59,736 nucleotides of DNA, taken from positions 585,548-645,283 of the forward strand of contig NZ_FCOQ01000018.1 in assembly GCF_900021165.1 (NCBI RefSeq). Reading direction: 5' to 3'. Shown here in pieces: positions 24,188-32,555 of this stretch; positions within the stretch are counted from its first letter, which is position 1; each line of letters opens with the position of its first letter. The translations under genes and the position numbers were made by a program. This DNA is from Paenibacillus phocaeensis (GTDB taxonomy: Bacteria > Bacillota > Bacilli > Paenibacillales > Paenibacillaceae). Below the pieces are notes generated by a model. It was given only the letters and a program-made list of their open reading frames with translations. It made no database searches and was not told the origin of the DNA.

Positions 24188-26305
24188 TTACTCAAAAATA
24201 TCATCGCTGCTTTTTTGTAAAAACAGTTCAATTGCCCGTTTTTCTTCAGCATTTAACTCTGAATAAAGTACATCCTCTTTTAAGTTACTGATTCGCTCTG
24301 TGAGTTCATCCAAATCAAAAAACTCACCTATATTTTTTTTATTAATTTTCCAAATTCTTCGCCCAACATAATCTCCAAGTGAAGACACAGTTCCTTCACC
24401 GACAAAGTGGGAGATGAAAACAACCAAATCTCTATCATTATTTTTTAGTTCGTTGAGATAGCTATTAAGCAAATCGTGCTCCCCGTATCGTTTCCAGCAA
24501 AATAGCAGAGAAGCAAACTTTTTATGTTCTATAAGCCTTTTGTCTTTAGACCATCCTATGATTTTCGAGAGTAATTCAGCCTCTACGTTAGTAAGCTTTT
24601 CCTCGGACATAGTTTGTTTTTCTTTTGGTTCAGCTGGCCTTTCGTCAGTACCATATTCTCGTCGTAAATAACTCAAAAAGTGGGAGGGAGAATAGATACT
24701 GTTGTTACATGATTGAATGACTTCAAGTATTATTTCCTCTCTTTTCTCAAGAATATCAAAACGCCAAAATAAATTATAAAGTACTCTTGATAATCTGAAA
24801 CTTGAATCAATAAATCCCCAAGCATCTGTTTTTTCAGGGAAACTATCCCCTAAATCAAGAAGCACTGAAGCAATTATTTTGATATTTTCAATAGGTACGA
24901 TGTCTATATAATCCACGATTTTTTCAAGAAATCTGTTAATTCGATTATCATTAATTAGGCCTTGGACAAACTCTTTGAATTCAAATTTATTAATAGCTGT
25001 TTGATAAATAGCTGTTTTAATTACTTGGCTTGGTATCTCTTCCTTAGCCAGAGTTAATCTAAAATAGTTATCAAAATAGTCTGAACTACAAATTCTCTTT
25101 TGCTTTCTCCATTCAGATTGCCAGCCAGAGTCATACCTCGTTCCTCCCAGTATTTCCTCTAATCTAAGGAAGATTCTCTTTAATAGTTCAGTAATCTCTA
25201 TGCCTTCAGATGAGGAGGAAATTATCTCATCATACTTCTTCTTCATCTCATCTTTCTTGTATTGTATATTCCAGAAAGAATCAATCGTTTCAATAAATAA
25301 TCCTTTATTTTCTCTTATCTGGTGGTAAAGATCAGGGAGAAAAACTTGAATCGCTACAATGGAAATTAAGTCAACAGGATTAACATCATCTTTTATCATT
25401 TCAAAACTAAAAGAAAGTACATTGCAAAAGCGGTTAATATCACGCATGTTCTTTATAAACTGCTTAATACCTCCGAGATACACATTTCCCCAATATGTTA
25501 TATCGAAGGACTCTTCTGGAATATCGTTAATAATGCTGTTCAACTTACTAAAAAATACTTCTTCCATTTCACTTTCATTAGCAGCTGGAACAGCAATCGG
25601 GACCTGAATAATCTTTTCCAAATAGTCGTCACCGGAACCACCTTGGAGTTCTTCCAGAGCAGCCACTACAACATCTTTATCAAAAGCTACTAAGTAAATG
25701 GTATTATTAAAATCCCCTAACGACTTTATTAATTGAAATATTTGTTTTATTTCTTGTCTGTTAAGCCTATCGATATCATCGATAATTATTAGTACTTTTA
25801 CTTCTAAACTTAAAAGAAGTTCATTAATTTCGTTTTTTAATTCAGATAATTCTTTTGTGTCCTCTTTTAAAACTTCCGCGATATCAGAGCCTAGTTCGGA
25901 ATATTGTCCGACTACCGGTATATACTTTAGAGGTTTCAACACCCTGGAATAAGATAATATTTTTTGGGTGATCATTTTAGCCTTTTCTGCGATTGTTTTT
26001 TTCTTAATTACAGCTATCATTTCATTGAAAAACTGTTGAATTAATTGATTTTGATCAGAGTAGTTCCATGGATTAAACTTAAGAATTATCATTCTATTTT
26101 CAAGATTGATTTGTTGGTCTTCGATAAATTCAAGACAAAGGTTGATAATTGAAGTTTTCCCCGTACCCCAGCTTCCGTATAGTCCAACCACAAAACTTTC
26201 TGGATTCGTATACCTCAAAAAAGCTTGCCCCAGAGAATGCGAAAAAGATGTTCTTCCTAGTGAATCTTCTTCTTTACGCTTAATAGGAATATCGCTGTTA
26301 AACAT
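24188..26305 (-). CDS. KAP-family P-loop NTPase
   Basis: 705 residues. Walker A GSWGTGKTS (44-52), the KAP hallmark KFNPWNY (76-82), Walker B VLIIIDDIDRL (171-181), and the downstream YLVAFDKDVV sensor region. KAP NTPases (named for Kidins220/ARMS and PifA) are often membrane-associated; in F plasmid PifA excludes phage T7. No clear membrane helix insertion is seen here; hydrophobic residues near 125-150 (LKYIPVVGQYSELGSDIAEV) are too short and polar. It stands alone with its own upstream region and probably acts in phage defence (inference). Confidence 0.87.
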   Translation of the reverse strand: MFNSDIPIKRKEEDSLGRTSFSHSLGQAFLRYTNPESFVVGLYGSWGTGKTSIINLCLEFIEDQQINLENRMIILKFNPWNYSDQNQLIQQFFNEMIAVIKKKTIAEKAKMITQKILSYSRVLKPLKYIPVVGQYSELGSDIAEVLKEDTKELSELKNEINELLLSLEVKVLIIIDDIDRLNRQEIKQIFQLIKSLGDFNNTIYLVAFDKDVVVAALEELQGGSGDDYLEKIIQVPIAVPAANESEMEEVFFSKLNSIINDIPEESFDITYWGNVYLGGIKQFIKNMRDINRFCNVLSFSFEMIKDDVNPVDLISIVAIQVFLPDLYHQIRENKGLFIETIDSFWNIQYKKDEMKKKYDEIISSSSEGIEITELLKRIFLRLEEILGGTRYDSGWQSEWRKQKRICSSDYFDNYFRLTLAKEEIPSQVIKTAIYQTAINKFEFKEFVQGLINDNRINRFLEKIVDYIDIVPIENIKIIASVLLDLGDSFPEKTDAWGFIDSSFRLSRVLYNLFWRFDILEKREEIILEVIQSCNNSIYSPSHFLSYLRREYGTDERPAEPKEKQTMSEEKLTNVEAELLSKIIGWSKDKRLIEHKKFASLLFCWKRYGEHDLLNSYLNELKNNDRDLVVFISHFVGEGTVSSLGDYVGRRIWKINKKNIGEFFDLDELTERISNLKEDVLYSELNAEEKRAIELFLQKSSDDIFE

Positions 26306-26563
26306 ACGTTCCTCCTTGATAAGGGCTCTCTTCAGATAGATTTATACGAATTTTCATTCTGGAGACTCCTGTATTGTAAAAGTATTAAACCGTCTTAACA
26401 TACTTTCGAATTGGGTCAAATTACATTGTTCTCCCAAAAAATATTATCACCTTCCGAACAATTGGTCTATTATCGGAATACATGTGTATTTCGTGAATTG
26501 CCATTTTTCAAATCTATATTATTGATTGGATACGCAAGCAAAATTAAGGGAGGAATAGCTTTT

Positions 26564-27163
26564 ATGGACCAAGATATCTTAAAAAATCTAGTTTCAGATT
26601 CTCTGAGAGAATCCAGTGACAGCTATACAATTCAAGGATTATTTGAATGTTTTCCTACCACAAAAGAGTTGATTGGGGCATCGGAACAGCAATTATTGTC
26701 GATTAAAGGAATAGGAAAAGGAAAAGCAAGACAAATAACAGCAATGTTAAAGCTTGCAAAAATACTCACTTGTCCCGAGCCTTGTCAAAGCGTAATTAGA
26801 AGTCCTCAAGATGTATTCAATCTCCTTGAGCCAGAACTCCGTTTCGAGCAAAAAGAACACTTCATATGTCTCTTCCTTAACAGCAAAAACTGCCTTATCT
26901 TCAAGGAAATCATCTCTATTGGCTCTCTGAACGCAGCTATCGTGCATCCAAGAGAAGTATTCAATGCTGCTATCAGACGTTGCAGCGCTTCGCTTATTTG
27001 CGCACACAACCATCCTAGCGGCGATCCAGAACCTTCCCAAGAGGACGTTGCACTAACAAAGAGGCTGGTGGCAGCTGGTGAAATCATAGGAATTGATGTT
27101 CTGGATCATGTCATCATTGGTAACAATCGATTCTATAGTCTGAAGGAACATGGTCATTTCTAA
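26564..27163 (+). CDS. RadC-like JAB-domain protein
   Basis: 199 residues from the ATG at 26564, which has AAGGGAGGA upstream (a longer reading from 26411 has no good site). N-terminal helix-hairpin-helix (LLSIKGIGKGKARQI) and the C-terminal JAB metalloprotease core with its metal motif AHNHPSGDPEPSQED. RadC homologues are frequent on mobile elements; the once-claimed repair role is unproven and some counter host defences. It is divergent from the KAP gene. Confidence 0.9.
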   Translation: MDQDILKNLVSDSLRESSDSYTIQGLFECFPTTKELIGASEQQLLSIKGIGKGKARQITAMLKLAKILTCPEPCQSVIRSPQDVFNLLEPELRFEQKEHFICLFLNSKNCLIFKEIISIGSLNAAIVHPREVFNAAIRRCSASLICAHNHPSGDPEPSQEDVALTKRLVAAGEIIGIDVLDHVIIGNNRFYSLKEHGHF

Positions 27164-27332
27164 AAAGTACGTCTAGCGCTTAAATTTTCGAATCATATAT
27201 TTCATTCCATGCTTTTATCCACGGTTTAACCACGCTCTGTACCAATTCCTTACTATATCCACTTAAATCCGTACTATATCCTGTTGAGCCTCTTTCCTAA
27301 AAATTCTATCGTTTGATTAGGGGTGAGGGGAA

Positions 27333-27683
27333 ATGAGCAGCATTGAATCTATTGGAGAAAATATAAGGCTCTTACGAAATAAACGCGACCTGAGTCAGGA
27401 GCAACTTGCTTTAAATGCTGGGGTAAATACGTCATACATAGGACAAATCGAACGGGGTGAAAAGAACCCAACGATTAAGACATTAGAGAAAATTTCATCG
27501 GCACTAAATATCGATTTGATCGATCTATTGTATCCTTCTTATCCCCCAAAAGGAGGTGTACAAGCTTTCTGTAAATATGTAGACGTCAATCTTACCCCTG
27601 AAAAGATAAAGCAGTGTCTGTTGGAAGTGTTAATTGATACAAAAATAGTCGGTGATAAAACCAATATTCTAAAAGAAGAATAA
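27333..27683 (+). CDS. XRE-family regulator
   Basis: 116 residues: Cro/C1 helix-turn-helix at about 8-62 (IRLLRNKRDLSQEQLALNAG, TSYIGQIERGEKNPTIKTLE) followed by a short helical tail. It begins a four-gene run (XRE, glycine-zipper protein, 46-aa protein, stalk-domain protein) with gaps of 14, -4 and 34 nt. It probably controls that run or the element's genes. Confidence 0.88.
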   Translation: MSSIESIGENIRLLRNKRDLSQEQLALNAGVNTSYIGQIERGEKNPTIKTLEKISSALNIDLIDLLYPSYPPKGGVQAFCKYVDVNLTPEKIKQCLLEVLIDTKIVGDKTNILKEE

Positions 27684-27697
27684 TTGAGGAGGATTAG

Positions 27698-27904
27698 ATG
27701 GGCGAAAAGATGATGGAAACAACGGGCAGAGCCGCAATAGCTGGAGGAGGAGCGCTTACGGGCGCTGCTCTTGGCGCTGCCTTAGGAACATTAGCTTGCC
27801 CTGGTATTGGGACGGGTATTGGTTACTTGGTAGGAGTTGGAGTAGGTTGTCTTGGAAGTATAAAGCTCACAAATAAATGGTTAAAGAAGGAGAGATTTTC
27901 TTGA
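27698..27904 (+). CDS. Glycine-zipper small membrane protein, 68 aa
   Basis: The central ~45 residues are a glycine/alanine-rich hydrophobic hairpin (AIAGGGALTGAALGAALG and GIGTGIGYLVGVGVGCLGSI), with charged ends (MGEKMMETTGR, NKWLKKERFS). Glycine-zipper segments of this kind form helix-packed membrane hairpins, seen in phage-associated, toxin-like or envelope proteins. GAGGAGG precedes the ATG, 14 nt after the XRE gene, and the stop overlaps the next start. Function unknown. Confidence 0.7.
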   Translation: MGEKMMETTGRAAIAGGGALTGAALGAALGTLACPGIGTGIGYLVGVGVGCLGSIKLTNKWLKKERFS

Positions 27905-28041
27905 ATGAAAAATGGGAGCAAATCATAACATCAGCCAAAGACGCCGTAAGCCTTACTCTGGAAAACGGCTTTGATGTTTTTAAAACGGCCAAGGACTTGA
28001 ATGATTCCTATGGCAAGAAATCGGATTCCGAGAAAAAGTAG
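27901..28041 (+). CDS. 46-aa protein overlapping the glycine-zipper gene
   Basis: Starts at TTG 27901 overlapping the previous TGA (TTGA), with AAGAAGGAG 8-9 nt upstream. It ends TAG at 28041. Soluble amphipathic helix: WEQIITSAKDAVSLTLENGF, then DVFKTAKDLNDSYGKK and a charged tail. The tight overlap and good ribosome site support translation. It could be the soluble partner of the membrane hairpin, for example an antidote. Too short for standard gene lists. Confidence 0.6.
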   Translation: MNEKWEQIITSAKDAVSLTLENGFDVFKTAKDLNDSYGKKSDSEKK

Positions 28042-28075
28042 TAATCCCAACAAATAAAAAAAAGGTGAGAAGAAA

Positions 28076-28897
28076 ATGTTGAAAAGACTTGTTATTTTTA
28101 CTGTATCAATCATAATATCATCTAGCTTGATCGGACAGAATTTTGTATCTGCTGCTGAGGCTCTGAATAAACGAATCATTCTTAAAGTCAACGATGCCGG
28201 GATGTTTATCGATGATGCCCAATTAACGACTTATATCGATCCGGTAACATATGCTGCACCAACAGTTGTTGATAACAGAGTTTTGTTACCTATAAGTAAC
28301 ATCATTAAAGAGTTTGGCGGGACATCAACCTGGGAACCAGCTCAGAAAAAGATAACCCTTAATCTGAACACGAACAAAGTGACTCTTACTCTCGATAGTA
28401 GGAAAGCGTATGTCAATGGAACACAAATTAGTCTGGATGTTGCCCCAACTACAATATCCGGGAGAACCATGGTTCCGTTAAGATTTGTTAGCGACCACTT
28501 AGGCTTGCAGCTTGTTTGGGATCAAAAAAATCAAATTATAGCGCTGTATCAAGGTGATTTTGACAATATACCTACAGACTATAGCGGATATTTCCTTCCG
28601 ATCACCTCGGAGGATTCGAGCAGCGGTTCTTCTCAAGATAACAGCAGTCAAAATACCACAAGCGATAAACCTATATCTAAAGAAGGCGTAACCATCAAGG
28701 TAGGAGATCGCGTCCAATTCAGCTTCTTTTATGGTGAAGTAACAAAGATTGACGGTGGCCGAATTCTTGTTTATTGGGACAGTAAAGACAATCTATGGCT
28801 CAAAGACGAAGATGCAGATTTTATGGCTATGTTAGCGGGGATCAAGTACAAATCAAGCAGTTGGATTGATGCAAGTGATTTGACAGTCGAACAGTAG
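28076..28897 (+). CDS. Exported copper-amine-oxidase-like (stalk) domain protein
   Basis: 273 residues. Signal peptide (1-26, cleavage near VSA-AEA), then the stalk-domain pattern twice: DNRVLLPISNIIKEFGGTST plus ITLNLN, and SGRTMVPLRFVSDHLGLQLV plus IIALYQ. A Ser/Gln/Asn linker leads to a small SH3-like tail (VKVGDRVQFSFFYGEVTKID). These domains are very common in Paenibacillus exported proteins and are not oxidases by themselves. Presence on a mobile element, behind an XRE regulator and two tiny proteins, is unusual. Confidence 0.8.
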   Translation: MLKRLVIFTVSIIISSSLIGQNFVSAAEALNKRIILKVNDAGMFIDDAQLTTYIDPVTYAAPTVVDNRVLLPISNIIKEFGGTSTWEPAQKKITLNLNTNKVTLTLDSRKAYVNGTQISLDVAPTTISGRTMVPLRFVSDHLGLQLVWDQKNQIIALYQGDFDNIPTDYSGYFLPITSEDSSSGSSQDNSSQNTTSDKPISKEGVTIKVGDRVQFSFFYGEVTKIDGGRILVYWDSKDNLWLKDEDADFMAMLAGIKYKSSSWIDASDLTVEQ

Positions 28898-28901
28898 TAT
28901 T

Positions 28902-28940
28902 AAAAAGCAGCAGACTACAAAGCGGTCTGTTGCTTTTTTT
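28902..28940. terminator. Bidirectional terminator, stalk protein / Rep-like gene
   Basis: Stem AAAAAGCAGCAGAC / GTCTGTTGCTTTTT between convergent genes. Confidence 0.85.
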
Positions 28941-29964
28941 GGGTAAATTCCAGCTCTATCATTTTACGCAATCCTCTTAATTTTTTGAATTTGTGGTTAT
29001 CTGGTAATGTAACCGGGTTTATATCCATTGCTCGTAATCTCTGTATTAAACTACTGAACTCTTTTGAGGCTTTTAAAGTATCCTGGCTATTCATAATAAA
29101 AAGGCTTTTTGCCCGATATATACTTCCAACTTCATTTATGCTTTTGATAATTCGAGTAAGTTTGATGCGCATTAAATTGCTTTTTTCATTTTTACGGACA
29201 TGATCAATTGCATCAGTAAAAGCAAGGTAATCTCCTGAACCTACAATATTATCGAAAAAAGTAAGAATTGTTTTTTGACTAAAACTAGGGTTGAGAAAAT
29301 GATATAGTTCTCCAGAACAGTTTCTGTATTGAATCTCTAATCTGAGAGTGTTTCTAACTGGTTCGATATTTACTTTCGGAATTAGTCCCTCTTGAATTTT
29401 TTTACCGAGCACAATATATCTAAAGTAAAAATTTACGGTTACATTTTTCGAAGCAATATAGAAATTATGTCTCGAGCCCATAAATAGTTGTGTTCTTTTA
29501 TCATTCAACATATATGACGGTATATTAGATTTTTTGAAGAGGAACAAGTAAGTAAGAATAAGTTCTTCTTCAACTTGAAGATCAACGGCTGGGTCAATTC
29601 TCTTTACTTTCCAATGTAAAAGATCAGGCAAATATTCAAAGATCCCCATTATCTTTTTGAAGCTTTGCCGGGCCTTCTCAAATTCATAACCTTGGATAAG
29701 GTCAAAGTAATTTCCTTCATCAACAAGAAGTTTAGGACGGAGAAGAATCTCAATCGCTCGATAATTCTTTTCGCGGTTATATCTCAGTCTAATTTCCTCA
29801 AGTCCATATTTAGAAAGACAGAATGTAATATATGCGTTCTTATCCCCGGGAGCAGGAAATAACTTTGAACCAGATAAGCTGTAGCTAAGTGTGTTCAATC
29901 GTTCAAAAAGATCGTTATACTCCGTTTTGGTTAACTGATAAAAAATGTACATGGTATCAAACAT
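28915..29964 (-). CDS. Rep-like replication protein of mobile elements
   Basis: 349 residues. It opens MFDTMYIFYQLT and carries the block WKVKRIDPAVDL, recalling the 'RiDi..D' motif of phage gene II/X-type and plasmid replication proteins, then RLEIQYRNCSGELYHF. I infer a rolling-circle or origin-binding role, but no HUH motif pair can be pinned down, so the class is uncertain. It lies downstream of the DUF927-like ATPase on the same strand, separated by a long hairpin. Confidence 0.55.
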   Translation of the reverse strand: MFDTMYIFYQLTKTEYNDLFERLNTLSYSLSGSKLFPAPGDKNAYITFCLSKYGLEEIRLRYNREKNYRAIEILLRPKLLVDEGNYFDLIQGYEFEKARQSFKKIMGIFEYLPDLLHWKVKRIDPAVDLQVEEELILTYLFLFKKSNIPSYMLNDKRTQLFMGSRHNFYIASKNVTVNFYFRYIVLGKKIQEGLIPKVNIEPVRNTLRLEIQYRNCSGELYHFLNPSFSQKTILTFFDNIVGSGDYLAFTDAIDHVRKNEKSNLMRIKLTRIIKSINEVGSIYRAKSLFIMNSQDTLKASKEFSSLIQRLRAMDINPVTLPDNHKFKKLRGLRKMIELEFTQKKQQTAL

Positions 29965-30090
29965 AAGATAGTCACTCCAATCACAGTGTAGGATTTAACG
30001 AAGGTAAGAGGTACTCTACCAGAAGAGGGGGTAGTATATCTTAGCACTTCGATTAATACTCTGTTTGGAGTATGATGATTTATAACACTA

Positions 30091-30140
30091 AATAAAAAGG
30101 TACATAGACATTTAACATCATGTCTATGTACCTTTTTATT
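30091..30140 (-). terminator. Perfect 20-bp inverted repeat between the two replication genes
   Basis: Stem AATAAAAAGGTACATAGACA and its exact complement at 30121-30140, loop TTTAACATCA. A/T-tracts at both ends make it a strong terminator for the ATPase gene; a role as a replication or attachment structure is also possible. Confidence 0.75.
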
Positions 30141-30154
30141 CATTCATAAATCCC

Positions 30155-32092
30155 TCAATGACCCATAATATCCAAATCTTCAGCCATTTTTTTTAATGAT
30201 GTGGGCCTTGGCTTTCTCCATGATCTATCCTGTTCAAGTTCAACCATCTGTGCTCCCGATTCCTTTATAATGGAATTACGTTTTTGAATCTTACTATCTA
30301 CAACTTCCATTATTTCAGGAATCATTTCTGTTTTAAAATTAATAACACGACAATAATCCATGTTACCGTTATTTTTGGACTTATATTGTGTTGTAGTATT
30401 ATGTTCATTAAAAGTTATCAGATTGGAGTCATCTAATAATTTGGCGATCTTTTTATTACCAATAAAGATAGTTCGATTATCTAGTGAATCGCGAATACGA
30501 TTTGATATTAATGTATAAATAGTTTCCCAATGTAATTTTAGCACTTTCTGCTGCTTCTCAAACTTAATTGTTCCATAAACATTACGGTCAAAATCTAAAT
30601 GTGAACTCTCTTCAGAAATAATAATTTCGTCATTCTTAATTAATTCATATAGAGTTTCTAAAAAGAGTTCTACATTTGGTTCAAATATTGTTTTATATTG
30701 GTCATCAAATAATTCAAGAAAAACTTTTTTTGCTTTGTTACAATTGGATATACACTCTTCAGGTGTGATAAATCCTCTCTCAGTGGCGTATGTCATATAG
30801 AAATTATAAGCAATTATTTGATGGGCGAACCCATCTGTATACCTAGCGTTTGATTTTTTGTTAAGTTCGTCTCTTAACTTCTCAAAGTCCTTTTTGTAAT
30901 CTTCGATAAAAGTCGAGTTAAGTTTACCGCTTAGCCACTCAAGGTAGTATTTAATAGAAGTTGGTATAAAAAAAGTGTCTTTGTACTTGTTATAACTTTT
31001 TGCCCTAATGGGATCAAAGGACTTTTTCTCCTGATTAAATAAATTATCCATCTTGACTCGAATGATACGTCTTATTGATGATTCATTTTTATCACTTTGA
31101 TCTAAGAACCTTTCACCAGTTATAAGCAGCATTCCTTTGGAAATTCCACTATCGTAAGACAAAACAGTTCTATCTCCAAGTTCTCTAATTACGTCTTCGA
31201 CCTTATTGATAACTGTGTATTCCTTTTGTGTAGTCTTCGATGTTCCAAAATCATCGATGATAAAAACACAGTCTTTTTGTTCTTGAATATTAGGTAGAAG
31301 CTCTAAAGTCTTGTGGGCGTCTACTCTAGCGACATTTTCCATCGTGAAAATGTTAGTAAAGAAAGTAGTAATTGTAGTTTTACCAAGCCCGGTGCCTCCC
31401 ATAACCCATAGTAAATAATTTGGGGATAACGCTTTAGTCTGCATTAACGGGGTGGTTACTATTGCTGTTAATAAGAAACTTAGTAAGGAATAGGATAGTT
31501 TCAAATCAAATACTTCAGTAATCTCCATAACTCCAAGAAAAGCTTCTTTTTCTGTTAATTTCTCATCAATCTTTAATCTAAACTTGTTACTTTTAGTTCT
31601 TACATCCTCATTGACTTCCCCAATGTATCCACCACCATGTAGATAGAACCATTTGTTGCTGTAATAATGCCATCCAATGGTGTCATACTCAATCCAATTT
31701 TTTACTTGATCTTGTGCGTCAAAGAGAAGATCGAGAATGACCTTATAAGTAACTGCTTTTTTCCCATATAGTTCACAAAAAGGGCTCCATTTTTTAATCC
31801 AGTTACTGTTATGTAATTCCGAAAATGACACTTCGATTCTTTTCAATACTTGTTGCCCCCTTACAACTCCAATAAAAACGTATTTATAAGGTTCTACATC
31901 TCCAGTGTCTTTTGAGACCTTTTTTACGAGTTCTAAAGGGATAATAAAAAAGTTAGCAAGAGGTAGTTCTTTATTAAACAGTACTTGGCACAATTCACCA
32001 TGTTTATTTACTCTGAACTTATCTTCTGAATAAAACCATCTGAAACGATTTATCCAGTCTTCCACTGTGAGCTTTTCTTCTTTTTGATTCAT
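30155..32092 (-). CDS. DUF927-like primase/helicase ATPase of the element
   Basis: 645 residues. The centre has a DUF927-type block (YDTIGWHYYSNKWFYLHGGG) and an AAA-type ATPase with Walker A MGGTGLGKTT (residues ~232-241), Walker B CVFIIDDFG and an arginine-rich sensor ESSIRRIIRV. Proteins like this are replicative helicases on plasmids, phage satellites and integrative elements. It is paired with the Rep-like gene, giving the island its own replication genes. Coding is very AT-rich. Confidence 0.78.
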   Translation of the reverse strand: MNQKEEKLTVEDWINRFRWFYSEDKFRVNKHGELCQVLFNKELPLANFFIIPLELVKKVSKDTGDVEPYKYVFIGVVRGQQVLKRIEVSFSELHNSNWIKKWSPFCELYGKKAVTYKVILDLLFDAQDQVKNWIEYDTIGWHYYSNKWFYLHGGGYIGEVNEDVRTKSNKFRLKIDEKLTEKEAFLGVMEITEVFDLKLSYSLLSFLLTAIVTTPLMQTKALSPNYLLWVMGGTGLGKTTITTFFTNIFTMENVARVDAHKTLELLPNIQEQKDCVFIIDDFGTSKTTQKEYTVINKVEDVIRELGDRTVLSYDSGISKGMLLITGERFLDQSDKNESSIRRIIRVKMDNLFNQEKKSFDPIRAKSYNKYKDTFFIPTSIKYYLEWLSGKLNSTFIEDYKKDFEKLRDELNKKSNARYTDGFAHQIIAYNFYMTYATERGFITPEECISNCNKAKKVFLELFDDQYKTIFEPNVELFLETLYELIKNDEIIISEESSHLDFDRNVYGTIKFEKQQKVLKLHWETIYTLISNRIRDSLDNRTIFIGNKKIAKLLDDSNLITFNEHNTTTQYKSKNNGNMDYCRVINFKTEMIPEIMEVVDSKIQKRNSIIKESGAQMVELEQDRSWRKPRPTSLKKMAEDLDIMGH

Positions 32093-32303
32093 TTTGATTG
32101 CCTCACTTAAAAAAATATGAAAATACGATGGTAATGATGAATATCTAACAGATTTTCAGATTTTTTCTTTGTAATGAGAAAAGAGTAATGATTATGATTG
32201 ATTATACTTAATTAAATCCAATTTTCAATAAACAATATGGTAATCGTATTGCCTAAAATTGAAAGTTTATATTATTTCTTTGAAAAATAAAGGAGGAATG
32301 GCG

Positions 32304-32495
32304 ATGCTCGAAGACTATGATGATATTGTTGACATTGAATGCATGATGGGAATTCTTGCGATTGGACGAAATAAAGCGTATGAATTACTTAGGTCAGGCC
32401 AAATCAAATCTTTCAAAATAGGAAAATCATATAGAATTCCAAAGCAATGTATCAATGACTACATTTGGAAGAAAATTGAGCAAAAGCTAAAATGA
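32304..32495 (+). CDS. Excisionase-type helix-turn-helix protein
   Basis: 63 residues with a MerR/Xis-like fold (VDIECMMGILAIGRNKAYEL, then GQIKSFKIGKSYRIPKQCIN) of the HTH_17 type found in Tn916-like Xis. The ATG at 32304 follows AAAGGAGG at good spacing; longer starts (32259, 32298) are less likely. It lies 60 nt before int on the same strand, the normal order for excision control. Confidence 0.85.
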   Translation: MLEDYDDIVDIECMMGILAIGRNKAYELLRSGQIKSFKIGKSYRIPKQCINDYIWKKIEQKLK

Positions 32496-32555
32496 ATTGA
32501 GTCATGACCAATCGGTCGTGACTTTTTTGTTTTGAGATTAATGGAGGGAAACATA

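Noticed and set aside
24180..24189. Further TTGACCATTT copy inside the island as an arm site
   Set aside because: Single copy far from either end; probably chance, and it weakens the arm-site idea a little.
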